Assembly: GCF_024626525.1 (NCBI RefSeq)
Contig: NZ_JANJGU010000006.1
Location: forward strand, 124,001 to 188,000
From: Lederbergia panacisoli
Lineage (GTDB): Bacteria; Bacillota; Bacilli; Bacillales; Bacillaceae_C
Length of the DNA: 64,000 nucleotides
Reading direction: 5' to 3'
Below, piece after piece: positions 44,379 to 53,416 of this stretch. Each line of letters opens with the position of its first letter. The stretch's first letter is position 1. Both the position numbers and the translations under genes were made by a program. Under the pieces are notes generated by a model, which worked only from the letters and a program-made list of their open reading frames with translations, made no database searches and was not told the origin of the DNA.

Positions 44379-44687
44379 ATGGATTCATCACATTCTCAAG
44401 AAAAAGTTGAACAACAGCTACAACAAATCGACGAGGAAAAAAAGGAAAATATTTTAACGAGATTCGATTCTTTTAAATCCTATTTAGCTGAACAGGTTGA
44501 AAAAGGGGAAAAACTTGGACTAAGTGAAGAAGCTCTTGCTAAAGCTGCTGAAAAAGTAGGAAATTATTTAGCAGCCCACGAGGAACCCCGAAATCGAGAA
44601 GAACATTTACTCAAAGAAATGTGGAAAGTTGCCGAGAAAGATCAGCAACATCAACTTGCTCATATATTAATTAATATGGTGAAATGA
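44379..44687 (+). CDS. DUF3243 family protein
   Basis: A 102-residue cytosolic protein; the last 75 residues form the DUF3243 domain (FKSYLAEQVEKGEKLGLSEE, AEKVGNYLAAHEE, LKEMWKVAEKDQQHQLAHIL), related to B. subtilis YmfJ. The start at 44379 follows AAAGGAG by about 10 bases; an ATG nine bases upstream overlaps the ribosome site. Function unknown, but this domain is common in spore-formers. Confidence 0.85.
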   Translation: MDSSHSQEKVEQQLQQIDEEKKENILTRFDSFKSYLAEQVEKGEKLGLSEEALAKAAEKVGNYLAAHEEPRNREEHLLKEMWKVAEKDQQHQLAHILINMVK

Positions 44688-44708
44688 TAATCCACCATCA
44701 TTATTTGT

Positions 44709-44738
44709 AAAAAAGAACCCACGATGGGTTCTTTTTTA
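44709..44738. terminator. Bidirectional terminator
   Basis: AAAAAAGAACCC / GGGTTCTTTTTT between convergent genes. Confidence 0.9.
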
Positions 44739-46448
44739 CACTTCAACTGCTTTTAATTTTTCAATTTCTCGAGCCTTCAATTCCCTGCGTAGTATTTTTC
44801 CGCTTATTTTTGTTTTCGGTAATTCCTCTATCACTTCAATTTCGCGTGGGGCTGCGTGTGCCGCTAGTCGATTGCGGACGAATAGGCGAATGTTTGCTAA
44901 TAATTCAGGGGTGGATGTATACCCTTTTTTCAATACGATGAAGGCTTTTACGATTTCTCCGCGGATGAAATCCGGTTTTCCGACCACTCCCGCTTCAGCA
45001 ACGGCTGGGTGTTCGATCAGTTTGCTCTCTACCTCAAACGGTCCTATTCGTTCCCCGGAAGAATTAATCATATCATCGCTTCTCCCTTGGAAAAAGATAT
45101 AACCTTCCTCATCTTTCAATGCAAGATCTCCCGACAAATACCAGTTGGGTCCAAAAGGAAAATACGATTGATATTTTTTTTCATTTCTCCATACTTCCTT
45201 CATAATCGATGGCCATGGTCCTTTTATCGCCAAATGTCCGACTTCTCCTACTGGCAACGGATTTCCGTCATCATCTAAAATAGCTGTTTCAATTGTCGGA
45301 AGTGGCTTTCCCATCGATCCCGGCTTGATTGGTTCTGTAGGCAAGTTCACAATTAATTGTGCCCCTGTCTCCGTCATCCACCACGTATCGTGGATTCGTA
45401 AGTTTAAATGCCCGACACTCCAATAAATGATTTCAGGATTCAGCGGTTCACCAACACTTAAAATATGTCGGAGTGAACTGACATTATAGCGTTTTAATGT
45501 CTCAACTCCCTCTGCCATAAGCATCCTGAACGCTGTTGGGGCGCTATACCAAACCGTCACACCTGTTTTTTCTATTGTTTCATACCAACTATCTGCATTG
45601 AAGCGACCACCATGTAAAACGATTGTTGCCCGGTTCAATAAAGGGGCAAATATGCCATACACACAACCTGTCACCCAGCCTGGATGGGCAGTGCACCAAT
45701 ACACATCATCTTCTTTTAAATCAAGCACCCATCGCCCTGTAGTATATTGTTGAATCATCGCTCGATGTGCATGAATGATTCCTTTCGGTTTCCCTGTTGA
45801 GCCGCTTGTATAATGGATATTCAATCCATCCTCAAGGTCCACCCATTCAATGACATTCTCATCTATCTCTGTTTGGGTAAGCTCTTTTGGAATTGAAATA
45901 GCGTGATTTGTTGTAATCTGTTCATCCGTTAAAAAAATCGTTTCTAAGCTTGGTAAATCTTGCAGCGGGACACGCTGTAAATATTCTTCATTCGTAATCA
46001 AATATTTTCCTTCACAATCAGAGATTCTATCGCGAATCGCTTCTTCCATAAACGCCTCAAATAGCGGGCCGACAACCGCCCCTAATTTAATCGCCGCTAA
46101 AATAGCGATATGGCATTCGGGATGTTTTGGCAAAAATACGAATAAAAAATCGCCCTTTTTTACTCCATGCTTTTTTAAGATAGTTGCCCAACGATCTGTC
46201 GCTTCTTTCAGTTCGCGGTAAGTTAATGTCGATTCACTATTTTCCGAGATATAATGAAGGGCAACTTTTTCGCCAAAACCAGCCGCCACATGGCGATCTA
46301 CACATTCAAAGGCCATATTAACTTTTCCCGTTTTATGCCAGCTAAAATATTTCTTTACATTGTCCCAGTTAAACACCTTGTGTTTATCCAAATCCGTCTT
46401 TACATTAAAGGAACCATCATATGGAGGGATAATCTTTTGTCTTGTCAT
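44736..46448 (-). CDS. Acyl-CoA ligase (acetyl-CoA synthetase-like)
   Basis: AMP-forming ligase: acid + ATP + CoA gives acyl-CoA. The 570-residue product has HYTSGSTGKPKG near 211, the adenine-binding WWMTETGAQ near 340, YLSGDLALKDEEGYIFFQGR near 437 and the C-terminal catalytic Lys in PKTKISGKILRRELK. It is close to AcsA-type acetate ligases of Bacilli. Its ATG overlaps the stop of the S-box-controlled ABC ATPase gene, so it belongs to that operon. That suggests it activates an acid brought in by the importer, not simply acetate; this is inference. Confidence 0.87.
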   Translation of the reverse strand: MTRQKIIPPYDGSFNVKTDLDKHKVFNWDNVKKYFSWHKTGKVNMAFECVDRHVAAGFGEKVALHYISENSESTLTYRELKEATDRWATILKKHGVKKGDFLFVFLPKHPECHIAILAAIKLGAVVGPLFEAFMEEAIRDRISDCEGKYLITNEEYLQRVPLQDLPSLETIFLTDEQITTNHAISIPKELTQTEIDENVIEWVDLEDGLNIHYTSGSTGKPKGIIHAHRAMIQQYTTGRWVLDLKEDDVYWCTAHPGWVTGCVYGIFAPLLNRATIVLHGGRFNADSWYETIEKTGVTVWYSAPTAFRMLMAEGVETLKRYNVSSLRHILSVGEPLNPEIIYWSVGHLNLRIHDTWWMTETGAQLIVNLPTEPIKPGSMGKPLPTIETAILDDDGNPLPVGEVGHLAIKGPWPSIMKEVWRNEKKYQSYFPFGPNWYLSGDLALKDEEGYIFFQGRSDDMINSSGERIGPFEVESKLIEHPAVAEAGVVGKPDFIRGEIVKAFIVLKKGYTSTPELLANIRLFVRNRLAAHAAPREIEVIEELPKTKISGKILRRELKAREIEKLKAVEV

Positions 46449-47164
46449 AGTAAGTCCTCCTTCGATTTATGATTTAAATCAAGCAGATTTAAAATTTCCG
46501 CTTTTTTCTCGGCTAATGCCACATCCCCTCGTGAACGTGGTTTTGCTTGCTCAATATTTATTTCGGCATATAGCTCTCCCGGCTGCCCACGCAAAATAAA
46601 AATTCGATCACATAAATACAGAGCTTCGTCTATATCGTGTGTGACGAGGATCATCGTTGTTTGTCTTTTTTGCCAAATGGATAACAACAAATCTTGGAGC
46701 TGCATTTTTGTAAAAGCATCTAAAGCACTGAATGGTTCGTCTAAAAGCAACACATCTGGCTCAGTTATAAGCGATCTTGCAATCGCAGTTCTCTGCGCCA
46801 TTCCTCCGGATAAATCTTTTGGATAATGACCCGCAAATTCATCTAGACCAACCAATTGTAATAAATCCTTAGCTAAATCTTTTTTCTGCCCCTTCTGTAC
46901 ACCAAAGCATATATTTTCATGAACGGTTAGCCATGGCATTAAACGAGGCTCTTGGAACATCATTCCTACCGTTCTTTCAGAAAAAGAAATTTGCCCTTCA
47001 TACTGGTCATCCAATCCAGAAAGGACTCGCAATAATGTGCTTTTTCCACATCCACTCGTACCAAGAATACCGATTATTTCACCCTCCTCGATAGAAAACG
47101 TTACATTTCGAAAACCAGCTTTTCCAGCGTTAAATGTTCTCGTTATATTTTGTACGGTAAGCAT
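46445..47164 (-). CDS. NitT/TauT-family ABC importer ATP-binding protein
   Basis: ATPase of a nitrate/sulfonate/taurine-type importer (SsuB-like). The 239-residue product has Walker A LGTSGCGKSTL near 35, signature LSGGMAQRTAIARSL near 125, Walker B VLLLDEPFSALDAFT near 150 and the His switch TMILVTHDIDEAL. Third gene of the importer operon, overlapping the ligase gene by 4 bases. Confidence 0.9.
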   Translation of the reverse strand: MLTVQNITRTFNAGKAGFRNVTFSIEEGEIIGILGTSGCGKSTLLRVLSGLDDQYEGQISFSERTVGMMFQEPRLMPWLTVHENICFGVQKGQKKDLAKDLLQLVGLDEFAGHYPKDLSGGMAQRTAIARSLITEPDVLLLDEPFSALDAFTKMQLQDLLLSIWQKRQTTMILVTHDIDEALYLCDRIFILRGQPGELYAEINIEQAKPRSRGDVALAEKKAEILNLLDLNHKSKEDLL

Positions 47165-47176
47165 CGAAGTCCCCCT

Positions 47177-48019
47177 TTATCGCTGATTAGAAAAGCTATC
47201 CTGCCAGCTAAGCGATTTTTTCTCGATATTTTTTAATAATGAGTCGGACATTTTCCCAATAACAGCAAATAATAAAATACTTGCAATGACTAAATGAGGG
47301 GAATACGTATTTTGACCGACAACTAATAAATAGCCAAGTCCTTTACTTGCACCCATAATTTCAGCAGCTACGACGAACATCCAGCCGAGGCCCAAACCGC
47401 TTCGCAGTCCTACTAAAAAGGAGGGCAGAGAAGCAGGTAAAATAATTTTTCTTAATGTTTCGGTAGAAGTGAAGCCGTATATTTTTCCGACTTCAATAAG
47501 TTTGCGATCAACACCTTGAATCCCTGAAACAATGTTTAAATAAACTGGAAAAAATACGCCGACAGCAATCAAGGTCACTTTTGACGGCTCTCCAATTCCC
47601 ATCCATAAGATAAATAAGGGAACCCAAGCTAATGAAGGAATTGCTCTGAACGCTTGGATCAATGGGTCCATTAATTTTTCAACTACCGTAAAATATCCCA
47701 CTGCCGAACCAAAAATAAGTGCTGCGAACGTTCCTAGTAAAAATCCAGCTGCTACTCGAAACAAAGTCATTCCAATATGCCCCCAAAGGGTGCCGGATGC
47801 TCCCATTTCAATAATTTCCTTTATGATTCTTGTTGGAGTTGGAAGGAGATGGGCTTCGATCAACCCGATTCTCCCTGCAATTTCCCATATAATTAATAAA
47901 ATAAGTGGGATGATGCCCCCAAGAATCCAATTTATATTAAATTGAACTTTTGGCTTTAATAGTTTTGCAGTTTTCGGCTTTTCTACCGCTGCTCCAAAAA
48001 ATTCGCTTCTTTCACTCAT
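47177..48019 (-). CDS. NitT/TauT-family ABC importer permease
   Basis: A 280-residue permease with six helices and the conserved cytoplasmic loop GVDRKLIEVGKIYGFTSTET (EAA motif), as in SsuC/TauC. Start at ATG 48019 after AAGGCGGTG; an upstream GTG at 48028 lies too close. It lies 18 bases after the binding-protein gene. Confidence 0.88.
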   Translation of the reverse strand: MSERSEFFGAAVEKPKTAKLLKPKVQFNINWILGGIIPLILLIIWEIAGRIGLIEAHLLPTPTRIIKEIIEMGASGTLWGHIGMTLFRVAAGFLLGTFAALIFGSAVGYFTVVEKLMDPLIQAFRAIPSLAWVPLFILWMGIGEPSKVTLIAVGVFFPVYLNIVSGIQGVDRKLIEVGKIYGFTSTETLRKIILPASLPSFLVGLRSGLGLGWMFVVAAEIMGASKGLGYLLVVGQNTYSPHLVIASILLFAVIGKMSDSLLKNIEKKSLSWQDSFSNQR

Positions 48020-48037
48020 AGAAAGCACCGCCTTTTC

Positions 48038-49006
48038 TTATTTAAAATAGCTCGGATTAATTAAATCTTTGACGATTTTTTCAATATCTGCATTTCCTTC
48101 AACTAATCCTTCATTTTTGAGTACATCACCCGCAGCCGTAATCGCCGCAATTTGTTTCTCTCCTGGTTTAGCTTCGGAAAAATCATTTCTCTTAATTTGG
48201 ATTTTAGCGACTTCCAAATCAATTTGCGCTTCTTTTGCTAAAATTTCTGCAGTTTCGTCAGGATGAGCAATCGCCCACTGACGAGCTTTTTCATATGCTT
48301 CAATTACCTTCGTCACGTATTCCGGGTATTTCTCAGCAAATTCTGTGCGAACATTTAACGTTCCGTACGTATTAAAATCTGGGTTACGGAAAAACAAATT
48401 TGCTCCAGCCTCTTTTTCAACCCTTGCCATATGTGGATCAAGCCCAGCCCATGCATCTACTTCTCCCGATAGAAGAGCCGCGGCCCCATCTCCGTGCTGA
48501 AGGTTGATGATTTCAACGTCTTTTGCGGATAACCCATTTTCTTCGAGTGAACGCAACAAGAAAATATATGGATCAGTACCAAGTGTCGCGGCAACCTTTT
48601 TTCCTTTTAAATCTTCAACACTACTAATCGAGGAATCTTTTGAAACAAGTGCAGTCCATTCCGGCTTTGAATAAATATAAACCGTTTGAATCGGTGAACC
48701 TTTTGCCTTGGCAAGCAGTGCGGCTGCTCCAGCAGATGAACCAAAATCAACACTTTTTGAATTTAAAAATTCAAGAGCTTTATTACTGCCTTGACTTAGA
48801 ACAAACTCTACCTCAATGCCTTCTTTTTGAAATATATCTTCAGCAAATCCTTTTTCCTTTAAAATAAGGCTCGTTGGCGAATAATGAGCGTAGTCCAAAA
48901 TGATCTTTTTCGGTTTTCCATTTGCCCCACTTGCTTGACTTGAACACCCTGATATAGTGAATAACGACAAAAGTAATAATAAAAATTTGGTCAAAACTGA
49001 TTTCAT
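48038..49006 (-). CDS. NitT/TauT-family substrate-binding lipoprotein
   Basis: Binds the substrate outside the membrane. Lipoprotein signal ending TISGC (Cys 21), then a 300-residue SsuA/NMT1-like domain: LDYAHYSPTSLILKEKGFAE, VEFVLSQGSNKALEFLNSKS, DFGSSAGAAALLAKAKG, VAATLGTDPYIFLLRSLEE and EVDAWAGLDPHMARVE. The family binds sulfonates, nitrate, cyanate or pyrimidine precursors. The S-box upstream makes a sulfur compound likely. First gene of the operon. Confidence 0.88.
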   Translation of the reverse strand: MKSVLTKFLLLLLSLFTISGCSSQASGANGKPKKIILDYAHYSPTSLILKEKGFAEDIFQKEGIEVEFVLSQGSNKALEFLNSKSVDFGSSAGAAALLAKAKGSPIQTVYIYSKPEWTALVSKDSSISSVEDLKGKKVAATLGTDPYIFLLRSLEENGLSAKDVEIINLQHGDGAAALLSGEVDAWAGLDPHMARVEKEAGANLFFRNPDFNTYGTLNVRTEFAEKYPEYVTKVIEAYEKARQWAIAHPDETAEILAKEAQIDLEVAKIQIKRNDFSEAKPGEKQIAAITAAGDVLKNEGLVEGNADIEKIVKDLINPSYFK

Positions 49007-49091
49007 TTTCTTTCCTCCATTTTTGATTATTATGATAGTCTTACTTGGTTTAATAAATGAAAAATTGCTAATTCTTTTGCATTTTTAACAT

Positions 49092-49248
49092 CAAAAAGCC
49101 CCCTTCCTAAGAAGAGGGCGAATATATACGGTTCCTCCTCTTATCTTTCAGATCCATGATCTGTAGGATTTAGCACCTTTGCCAAACGAATTGTTTGCAG
49201 GTTGCCGGGCTTCATAGGGCCTATTCCCTCCGCCGCTCTTGATAAGAG
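49092..49248 (-). ncRNA. S-box (SAM-I) riboswitch with terminator
   Basis: On the minus strand the aptamer runs CTCTTATC at 49248, AAGAGCGGCGGAGGGA, AGCCCGGCAACC, AAGGTGCTAAATCC and closes with GATAAGAG at 49137; these are the conserved S-box blocks including the pseudoknot region. A terminator follows (GCCCTCTT / AAGGGGGC with TTTTT, 49119-49093). SAM binding should end transcription, so the importer operon is made when SAM and methionine are short. Confidence 0.93.
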
Positions 49249-49296
49249 TTCGTTATTTAATTATTTAAAGCATTAATGTATTTCATTTGTAAAGTG

Positions 49297-49325
49297 AGTA
49301 TAAAACACTTTATTTGTTGTGTCAA
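49297..49325 (-). promoter_or_regulatory. Sigma-A promoter of the S-box operon
   Basis: Minus strand TTGACA, 17 bases, TATACT. Transcription would start near 49290, about 40 bases before the S-box aptamer. Confidence 0.85.
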
Positions 49326-49337
49326 ACCATTTTTTTC

Positions 49338-50483
49338 CTAAATTAATGATGCTTCAATTGCTGATAAAAGCTGATTTACTATTTCTTTTGAACTTTCTAT
49401 CCCAACCGATATGCGAATGACACGATCATTTATCCCGAGTTTTTCCTGTGCCTCTAGGGGTAAATTGCGATGAGAAGTCCCTAATGGGTAGGAGACTGAC
49501 GTTTCCACCCCACCTAAAGAAGGAACAATTTTTATCCAGCCAAGCGATGCAAAAAAGGTTCTTATGTCACATTGAGATGATAGTTCGATAGTAACAATTG
49601 CGCCATTTCCTTTTTCGGAAACGAACTCAGGAAAGTATACTTTATTAATGTTGGCATTTTGCTTAAGCTGATCTGCCATAAACTGTGCGTTTTGATTTTG
49701 TTTTTCCATTCTTAAAGCAAGGGTTTTTATTCCCCGGCATGTTAACCATGCTTCAAAAGGACTCAAATTTGCGCCAAGACTGATAATCTTTTGACGGACT
49801 GATTGAATTAACGTTTCACTTCCGGCAATGACGCCCGCCGATACATCACTATGACCACCAAGGTATTTGGTTGCACTGTGAACGACGAGATCCACCCCGT
49901 CTTTATAAGGCTGCAAAACATATGGAGTCGCAAATGTATTGTCCACCATTGAGAATAAGCTATGCTCTCTTGCTATGTCAACGAGCTTCTTTATATTTTC
50001 AGCACGAAGAAATGGATTTGTAATCGTTTCTGTATATAGTAGTTTCGTATTTTCTCGAATCGCCTCTCTAATCTCTTGTTCATTTCCGAAAGATACGAAA
50101 GAAACAGCAATTCCAAAGTTTTTCAATTCAGCATCAAGTAAATGATATGTACCACCATATAAATCATCGCATGCGACAATATGATCGCCATTTTTGGCAA
50201 CGGCAAGAATTCCCGCCAAAATGGCAGACATCCCTGAAGAAGCAGCAACTCCCGATTCAGCACCTTCCAACGTCGCTACTGCCGACCCTAGCTCATCTGT
50301 ATTTGGATTACCATAACGTGTATATAAATACGGTGTTTCACCTTCAAAATAGCTTTCAAGCTCATCCAAATTTCTAAACGAAAACGAGGACGTTTGGTAA
50401 ATAGGCGTAGCCTTGCTCGTAAAATGACTCTTACCCTTCAATGATTGATGTACAGCCAATGTATCAAAAGAAACGTCCCTCAT
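49338..50483 (-). CDS. Cys/Met-metabolism PLP enzyme (cystathionine gamma-synthase/lyase or methionine gamma-lyase type)
   Basis: PLP-dependent trans-sulfuration enzyme of 381 residues: LYTRYGNPNTDELGSAVATL with the Tyr/Arg that hold the neighbouring subunit's PLP phosphate, ASSGMSAILAGI, DNTFATPYVLQPYKDG and the PLP Lys in VHSATKYLGGHSDVSAG near 202. The family covers cystathionine gamma-synthase, gamma-lyase and methionine gamma-lyase; I cannot separate these by eye. It lies just upstream of the S-box operon on the same strand with its own ribosome site; the riboswitch controls only the next operon. Confidence 0.85.
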   Translation of the reverse strand: MRDVSFDTLAVHQSLKGKSHFTSKATPIYQTSSFSFRNLDELESYFEGETPYLYTRYGNPNTDELGSAVATLEGAESGVAASSGMSAILAGILAVAKNGDHIVACDDLYGGTYHLLDAELKNFGIAVSFVSFGNEQEIREAIRENTKLLYTETITNPFLRAENIKKLVDIAREHSLFSMVDNTFATPYVLQPYKDGVDLVVHSATKYLGGHSDVSAGVIAGSETLIQSVRQKIISLGANLSPFEAWLTCRGIKTLALRMEKQNQNAQFMADQLKQNANINKVYFPEFVSEKGNGAIVTIELSSQCDIRTFFASLGWIKIVPSLGGVETSVSYPLGTSHRNLPLEAQEKLGINDRVIRISVGIESSKEIVNQLLSAIEASLI

Positions 50484-50546
50484 CTGTCACTCACTCCTAA
50501 GTTGATTAATAATTGAGATTATACTTTTAATTGATCATAGTGTCTA

Positions 50547-50692
50547 GTGCCAGGCACCCGAACAATTCTGAATTGTGCCGAAGTTGTTTGGGTGACTGGC
50601 ACTAGAACAATTCTGAATTGCGTCGAAGTTGTTTGAGTGCCTGGCACCCAAGCAATTCTGAATTGTGTCGAAGTTGTTTGAGTGCCTGGCAC
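50547..50692. repeat. Array of 45-bp double-palindrome repeats
   Basis: GTGCCTGGCAC-type palindromes (variants GTGCCAGGCAC, GTGACTGGCAC) start at 50547, 50592, 50637 and 50682, exactly 45 bases apart. Each interval holds a second palindrome, CAATTCTGAATTG, and a conserved TCGAAGTTGTTTG. A partial fourth interval follows (ACAATTACAATTATT). Three intervals differ by only a few bases. The array fills the space upstream of the alcohol dehydrogenase gene. Confidence 0.92.
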
Positions 50693-50770
50693 TCGTACAA
50701 TTACAATTATTTTTTCTATTATAGGGGCATTATATTTAGGAGTGATATTGGTCATTGGAGGGTGCATAGG

Positions 50771-51904
50771 ATGAAGGCTGTTACGTATCAAGGTGTGAAG
50801 AAAATTGAGGTGAAGGATGTTCCGGAGCCGAAGGTTGAGAAGAGGGATGATGTTATTGTTCGGATTACGTCGACTGCGATTTGTGGGTCGGATCTGCATT
50901 TGTATCTTGGAAATATGAGGATGCGTGATGATTATATTATTGGTCATGAGCCAATGGGGATTGTGGAGGAAGTGGGGCCTGATGTTGCAAAGGTGAAGAA
51001 AGGAGATCGTGTTGTCATTCCGTTTACGGTCGCATGCGGAAAATGCTTTTATTGTGAAAATCATATGGAAAGCCAATGTGATAATGCGAATCCACACCTT
51101 GATACCGGTGGTTATTTCGGCTATACAGAAATGTTTGGAGACCACCCAGGGGGACAAGCCGAATATTTAAAAGTTCCATTTGGAAACTATCTTCCATTCG
51201 TTATTCCTGAATCTACTGAACTTGAAGACGAATCTCTTCTTTTCCTTTCAGATGTGCTTCCAACAGCTTATTGGAGCGTTGAGAATTCTGGGGTAAAGGA
51301 AGGCGATACTGTTATTGTCCTCGGTTGCGGTCCTGTTGGACTTATGACACAAAAATTTGCTTGGATGAAAGGAGCAAAACGAGTCATTGCAGTAGACCAT
51401 GTCGAATATCGGTTAATCCATGCAAAGAAAATAAATAAGGTGGAGATATATGATTTTACGAAACATGAGGATGCAGGCTTATATTTTAGGGAGATTACAA
51501 ATGGCGGTGCGGATGTCGTCATTGACTGCGTTGGCATGGATGGTAAAAAAACACCAATGGAAACGGTAGGACAAAAATTAAAACTTCAAGGCGGGACACT
51601 TAGTGCGATTGAAATTGCGATGAAAGCCGTAAGAAAATATGGAACGATTCAGCTGACAGGCGTATACGGATCCAACTACAATCTATTTCCTTTAGGTGAA
51701 CTTTTTACACGCAACATCACACTAAAGATGGGACAGGCCCCAGTTGTTCATTACATGCCAGAACTGTTTGAAAAAATCATCAATAAAGAATTCGACCCGA
51801 CGGAAATTATTACTCATAAAGTTTCATTGGATCAAGCTGCTCACGCTTACCAAATTTTCAATGACCACGAAGATGCGTGTATTAAAGTTGTGTTAAAACC
51901 ATAG
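50771..51904 (+). CDS. Zinc-dependent alcohol dehydrogenase (MDR family)
   Basis: NAD(P)-dependent oxidation of an alcohol. The 377-residue product has the catalytic zinc ligands in AICGSDLHLY (Cys) and GHEPMGIVEEVGPDV (His), the four-Cys structural zinc site CGKCFYCENHMESQC, and the Rossmann motif VIVLGCGPVGLMTQKFA. It belongs to the glutathione-independent formaldehyde-dehydrogenase-like group. Start at ATG 50771 (MKAVTYQGVKKIEV) behind GGAGGG; longer frames upstream run through the repeat array. Confidence 0.9.
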   Translation: MKAVTYQGVKKIEVKDVPEPKVEKRDDVIVRITSTAICGSDLHLYLGNMRMRDDYIIGHEPMGIVEEVGPDVAKVKKGDRVVIPFTVACGKCFYCENHMESQCDNANPHLDTGGYFGYTEMFGDHPGGQAEYLKVPFGNYLPFVIPESTELEDESLLFLSDVLPTAYWSVENSGVKEGDTVIVLGCGPVGLMTQKFAWMKGAKRVIAVDHVEYRLIHAKKINKVEIYDFTKHEDAGLYFREITNGGADVVIDCVGMDGKKTPMETVGQKLKLQGGTLSAIEIAMKAVRKYGTIQLTGVYGSNYNLFPLGELFTRNITLKMGQAPVVHYMPELFEKIINKEFDPTEIITHKVSLDQAAHAYQIFNDHEDACIKVVLKP

Positions 51905-51905
51905 G

Positions 51906-51931
51906 AAAAGGGGCAGATTTGACTGCCCCTT
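51906..51931. terminator. Hairpin between convergent genes
   Basis: AAGGGGCAG / CTGCCCCTT between the alcohol dehydrogenase gene and the last histidine gene; poor T runs, so it may be a weak terminator for either side. Confidence 0.65.
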
Positions 51932-52592
51932 ACCAATTTTCAATTTCTGGTCTTTCTTTTTTGGCGTTTCCTTTTTTCGATGTCCTTTTGCGAAGCTCAG
52001 CTTCTACATCTTCTAATGCAACACCTTGATTGGCAAGGAGAACGAGGCAATGATAGAATAAGTCGCTCGTTTCATATACTAGCTCTTCTTTATCGTTATT
52101 TTTTGCCGCGATAAGAACTTCCCCTGCTTCTTCAATAAGCTTTTTGGAAATTTTATCGATGCCTTTTTCAAATAAATAGTTTGTATAGGATCCTTCAACA
52201 GGCTTTAATTTCCGATCTAAAATTTCTTCCATTAAGTCGGCATAAATCGATTGAGGTGCTTCCCCTTGAACTACCTCTTCGCCTTCTAATTCAACTGATT
52301 GGAAGAAGCATGTTCTTTCACCAGTATGGCAGGCTGGCCCTAAAGGGTTAACCTTTATTAAAAGTGTATCGCCATCACAATCATACTGGATCGATTTCAC
52401 AATTTGCTTGTTTCCAGATGTAGCTCCCTTATTCCAATATTCGTTTCTGGAGCGTGAGTAGAACCAAGTTTCTTTCGTCTCCACCGTTTTATTAAAAGCT
52501 GTCTCGTCCATGTAGGCAAGCATGAGTACTTCTTGAGTTTGATCATCTACGATAATTGCAGGAAGCAGCCCTTTAGAAAAATCAAGCTTCAC
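51930..52592 (-). CDS. hisI: Bifunctional phosphoribosyl-AMP cyclohydrolase / phosphoribosyl-ATP pyrophosphatase HisIE
   Basis: Histidine steps 2 and 3. The 220-residue fusion has the HisI domain ([40 protein letters not shown] with the zinc Cys) in residues 1-115, and the HisE domain ([31 protein letters not shown]) after 120. GTG start behind GGGGAG, overlapping hisF by 11 bases. Last gene of the operon. Confidence 0.95.
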   Translation of the reverse strand: MKLDFSKGLLPAIIVDDQTQEVLMLAYMDETAFNKTVETKETWFYSRSRNEYWNKGATSGNKQIVKSIQYDCDGDTLLIKVNPLGPACHTGERTCFFQSVELEGEEVVQGEAPQSIYADLMEEILDRKLKPVEGSYTNYLFEKGIDKISKKLIEEAGEVLIAAKNNDKEELVYETSDLFYHCLVLLANQGVALEDVEAELRKRTSKKGNAKKERPEIENW

Positions 52593-53343
52593 TTACGTCA
52601 ACTCCCCGCTCCTTGCAAAGTGCTTTTACTTCACCAATAGTCACAATACCTTCGTGAAAAATGGATGCCGCCAAAGCGGCGTCAACATTCGTTTTTTCAA
52701 ACACTTCTACAATATGTTCCGCATTCCCACAGCCACCTGATGCGATAACTGGAATATTTACAGCATCCACTATTGCCTTCGTGAGTTCTAAATCATAACC
52801 ATCTTTTACTCCGTCGCGGTCAACACTAGTTGGCAAAATGGAACCCGCTCCTAAATTCTCAAGCTTTTTGCTCCATTCAACTGCATCAATACCCGTATCC
52901 TTCAATCCCCCGTGAGTCATGACATGCCATGAGCCATCAGGAAAAAGTTTCGCATCGACTGCCGCTACGATTCGCTCAGAACCGAATTTCTCTACCGCAT
53001 CTGCAATCAGTTCGGGACGTGCAACTGCAGCAGTATTAATTCCGACTTTGTCAGCACCAGCATTTAAAATACGTTCGATATCCTCAAGTGTTCGGATGCC
53101 GCCTCCCACTGTAAACGGAACGGTCACTTTTTCAGCGACACGTTTGACAACATCTACCATCGTATCGCGTCCTTCTGTTGTAGCAGAGATATCTAAAAAC
53201 ACCAATTCATCAGCGCCGTTTTCACAATAGGATTTCGCCATTTCAACAGGGTCTCCCATTTCACGCATACCTTCAAAATTGATTCCCTTCACGACTTTTC
53301 CTTCTTTTACATCTAAGCATGGAATAATTTTCTTCACAGTCAT
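52582..53343 (-). CDS. hisF: Imidazole glycerol phosphate synthase cyclase subunit HisF
   Basis: Closes the imidazole ring using ammonia normally supplied by HisH. The 253-residue barrel has [18 protein letters not shown] with catalytic Asp 11, [16 protein letters not shown], and late [18 protein letters not shown] and [10 protein letters not shown]. It is complete. Its ATG lies where hisA would normally end; the ATGA overlap survives although hisA is lost. The glutaminase partner hisH is absent from the operon; free ammonia can support HisF. Confidence 0.95.
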   Translation of the reverse strand: MTVKKIIPCLDVKEGKVVKGINFEGMREMGDPVEMAKSYCENGADELVFLDISATTEGRDTMVDVVKRVAEKVTVPFTVGGGIRTLEDIERILNAGADKVGINTAAVARPELIADAVEKFGSERIVAAVDAKLFPDGSWHVMTHGGLKDTGIDAVEWSKKLENLGAGSILPTSVDRDGVKDGYDLELTKAIVDAVNIPVIASGGCGNAEHIVEVFEKTNVDAALAASIFHEGIVTIGEVKALCKERGVDVSEA

Positions 53344-53416
53344 AAAGCACCACCCTTTAGTTTAATTGTGCCTTCATGCACATCGCTTTTCTAACAGTTC
53401 CACTATACTCTTGCAT
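53344..53416 (-). pseudogene. hisA: Probable hisA 3' remnant
   Basis: Minus strand reads SGT-VRKAM, then, allowing a two-base insertion, [12 protein letters not shown] and a TGA that overlaps the hisF ATG. This fits the usual C-terminus of HisA (SGxIVGKAMxEGTIxL) and the usual hisA-hisF overlap. The remaining 97 bases toward hisB (53417-53513) show no recognisable hisH or hisA coding sequence. The match is short, so this is a proposal. Confidence 0.55.

Noticed and set aside
50547-50692. CRISPR-like layout of regularly spaced palindromes
   Set aside because: The intervals are nearly identical to one another instead of unique, only four palindromes are present, and there are no cas genes.
50519-51157. 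Minus-strand reading frame of 212 codons over the repeats and the start of the alcohol dehydrogenase gene
   Set aside because: It is antisense to a clear gene, consists of repeat-derived GTQTTSTQFRI segments and has no ribosome site.
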